From positions 496,001 to 560,000 of the forward strand of contig MCGT01000003.1 in the NCBI GenBank assembly GCA_002104935.1: 64,000 nt of DNA, in the 5' to 3' direction. Made by a program: the position numbers and the translations under genes. Numbering within the stretch: the stretch's first letter is position 1; each line of letters begins with the position of its first letter. Below are positions 61,724 to 64,000 of this stretch, piece by piece. Below the pieces are notes generated by a model, which ran no database searches, was not told the origin of the DNA, and was given only the letters and a program-made list of their open reading frames with translations. Origin of the DNA: Hesseltinella vesiculosa (Eukaryota > Mucoromycota > Mucoromycetes > Mucorales > Cunninghamellaceae).

Positions 61724-64000
61724 ATGCGACAAAAACAAGTGGTTGTGGATTATCAGCCCGAAAGAATTCGAGACAGCTTACAATGGTTCGGAGGCCATTT
61801 GCCGAGGCTGGCGAGGGAGTACGCTGTCAGCTTATTTCCCATTGCATCGTGGATCCATCGCTACAATCTTGCCGTAAGCCACTGGTCGCTTTGAAACAGC
61901 AAAACGCTAATACTTTTTTTTTTTTGACAGTGGCTGGCCCGTGACTTGATTGCTGGCATCACTGTGGGGGTCGTGGTTGTTCCACAATCGATGGGGTAAG
62001 CATAGTGAAATATAAAATACACTCATTGACCCATGCATTTTGCTTGGTAGTTACGCAAAAATAGCCAATCTGGAACCCCAATATGGTCTATAGTAAGTCG
62101 GTCTTTATTTTTTTTCGTGCATGATCTGATTTCATATTGTTTCAGCACTGCATTTGTTGGTTTGATTGTTTACTGCCTATTTGCCACATCCAAAGATATT
62201 TCCATTGGTCCCACAGGTAAGTGTTCACCCCTGAAAAAAAAAATGGAAAGCCTCAACGGTTTTTTATTAATAGCGGTCATGTCATTACTGCTGGGCCAGG
62301 CCATCACACACGTTCAGGCGACTTATCCTCAAATCACTGGGCAAGAAATCGCCGTGACGCTGTCTTTTCTAACTGGCTGCATTGCTATGGCCATCGGTCT
62401 TATCCGATTTGGCATTCTCGTGGATTTCATTCCTGGTCCAGTCATTGCTGGGTTTATGACAGGCTCTGCCATCACCATCTCCATTAGCCAGGTACGAAAA
62501 ATAAATCACGGGACCATGCAAAGACTGTAATTTTGTCTTTTTTTTTTTTTCCTAGTGGCCCAAGCTGTTTGGCATCCGATCTGTCGCAACCAGTGATCCT
62601 ACGTACTTGGTCCTCGGCCATTTTTTCCAGGCGCTGCCAGAAACCAAAGTCGATGTCGCCTTTGGTCTTGGTGCGCTTGTGTGGCTGTACGGCATCCGCT
62701 TCCTTTGCAACTGGCTAACGAAAAAATACCCTCAACACCGGAACCTTCTGTTCTACATCAGCATCAGTCGCAATGGTGTGGCTGTCATTGTCGGCACCTT
62801 GATCGCCTACTTACTCAACATTGGCCGAGACACATCGCCTATCTACATCCTCAAAACCGTGCCGTCAGGCTTCCAAGCAATGGGCGTACCAGATATCAGC
62901 CTCGACACCGTCCGCGCCGTTGCCCCAGCTCTACCCTCAGCCGTCCTCATCCTCATCTTGGAGCACGTTGCCATTGCTAAATCTTTTGGCCGCATCAATG
63001 ATTACTCCATCAATCCAAATCAAGAAATTGTCGCCATCGGCTTCACAAACATTTGGTCCTCATTCTTTGGGTATGAAACTCTATAAAAAACCCCCCGCAG
63101 CTAACGTCCTTCTATTCCCTTTTAAAGCGCTTATCCCTCCACTGGCTCCTTCTCACGAACAGGTGTGTAAAAGAAAAAACACTTTTTTTTAAAAAAAAAA
63201 AACTCACCACTCATCGCCCTCTCCCGCTTGTCGATAGCCATTAAAGCCAGATCCGGTGTAAAAACACCTATTGCTGGTGTGTTCTCGGCCATTGTGGTGC
63301 TTCTGTCCTTGTATGTTTTAACCCCGGCATTCTACTACATCCCGGATGCATTGCTGGCAGCCGTCGTCATCCACGCTGTGACCGATTTGGTGGCCGGCTG
63401 GTCTTATCTCAAGCGCGTGGTCAGCGTCAGCCTGCTGGAATTTCTGGTGTTTGCGGTCGCCGTCCTGGTGACATTTTTCACGGCATTGGAATATGGCACG
63501 TATGCGTCGGTTGGCTTGGCCATCTTTGTCTTGCTTGTCAAGCTCGCGCGGCCTAAACTGTACACCATCGGCCGCATCCCCCTGACGAAGGATTGGCTCA
63601 ACCCCGTCCAGCAAGGTTTCCACGATCACAAACCCGCCGCTTTGCTCCAAGACCAACCTCAGCACCTTTATATTCCTCAGAACGATCCAATCCTCGGTTA
63701 CCTTGCTCAGCCGTTGCCCGATGGTGTGCTCATGTTCCGCATCGATGGCGCCTGGATCTACCCCAACGCAAGCTACATTGCTGATTTTGTCATTTCCCAT
63801 AGCAAGAAATTCACTCGCCGCGCCCAAAGCGTCATCAGCAATGGTGACAGGTAAACCCAACCTATATAAAAAAAAAAAAAATCAATGCTGACGTTTTCCA
63901 ACGTAGACAATGGAACGAAGAATTTAACGTGCTTCGGGACGCTGCGCGCGCGCAGCTACCAATGCTGCACGCGCTGATCTTTGATTTTGGCCGGGTGAGC
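61724..64000 (+). CDS. SulP sulfate permease, 3' end beyond window
   Basis: SLC26/SulP anion transporter of the plasma membrane, importing sulfate by proton symport in fungi. Nine exons are visible: 61724-61873, 61931-61995, 62051-62092, 62146-62216, 62274-62491, 62556-63070, 63128-63162, 63238-63850, and 63907 to the edge. Phases agree. Signatures: WLARDLIAGITVGVVVVPQSMGYA (SulP motif), YGLYTAFVG, DISIGPTAVMSLL, PGPVIAGFMTGSA, and INPNQE-type loop before GAYPSTGSFSRTAIKARSG. About eleven membrane helices are followed by the start of the C-terminal STAS domain (DGVLMFRIDGAWIYPNASYI, then HALIFDFG). The end of STAS and the stop lie outside. The real Met could be further upstream if CACAATCAG (61718) is an acceptor. 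Confidence 0.93.

Overview
The window is nuclear DNA of a filamentous fungus, most likely an early-diverging one (Mucoromycota-like). Evidence: genes carry many short introns (mostly 40-130 bp) with GTAAGT-type donors and TAG/CAG acceptors; the gene set is fungal (TRL1 tRNA ligase, calcineurin A, ERG25, CHS5, BUD22, GOT1, a class II myosin, a Dal5-type permease); one transcription factor has a tandem pair of Zn2Cys6 knots. Introns and spacers are full of A or T homopolymers of 10-28 bases. No rRNA, tRNA, CRISPR array, prokaryotic operon or virus was seen. I assembled exon models by hand from reading frame, splice sites and family motifs. For nearly every model the exon lengths sum to a multiple of three with agreeing phases, which is the main internal check.

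Layout, left to right. 1-9.7 kb, all minus strand: 5' part of TRL1 (cut by the left edge), a double Zn2Cys6 regulator, a large class II DYRK/Pom1-like kinase (10 exons), calcineurin A. 11-15.5 kb: a Gpt2/Sct1-type glycerol-3-phosphate acyltransferase (+), a homeobox factor (-), a mitochondrial carrier (+). 16.5-24.7 kb, minus: a CLC Cl-/H+ exchanger with about 20 exons, a signal-peptide single-pass membrane protein ending in a PPPY motif, a gamma-butyrobetaine/trimethyllysine dioxygenase, and two small secreted-protein candidates. 26-29.9 kb: a TALE homeobox gene (-) and a polytopic membrane protein (+). 32-44.3 kb: a Dal5-type permease (+), ERG25 (-), a one-finger C2H2 micro-protein (+), DUF4396 and DUF4203/TMEM198-like membrane proteins (-), GOT1 (-), a Rab GTPase (-), a doubtful decayed gene, and a DUF2235 hydrolase (+).

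44.3-47.9 kb is the only clearly accessory region: a broken Tc1/mariner transposase fragment, three diverged copies of an approximately 60-bp repeat, and anonymous DNA. 47.9-64 kb returns to dense housekeeping genes: BUD22 (+), CHS5 (-), dCMP deaminase (+), a short-tailed class II myosin (+), an STK32/YANK-type kinase (+) and a SulP sulfate transporter (+) cut by the right edge.

The genes do not form one pathway or cluster; this is ordinary fungal gene order. Loose themes are signalling (DYRK, calcineurin, STK32, Rab), secretory traffic and cell wall or cytokinesis (GOT1, CHS5, Rab, myosin II), and lipid, sterol or carnitine metabolism. I found no convincing undescribed multi-gene system. The most unusual content is gene architecture: three GC-AG introns, a 6-nt micro-exon, several tiny exons including one that codes only the initiator Met, and a myosin II with a much shortened tail.
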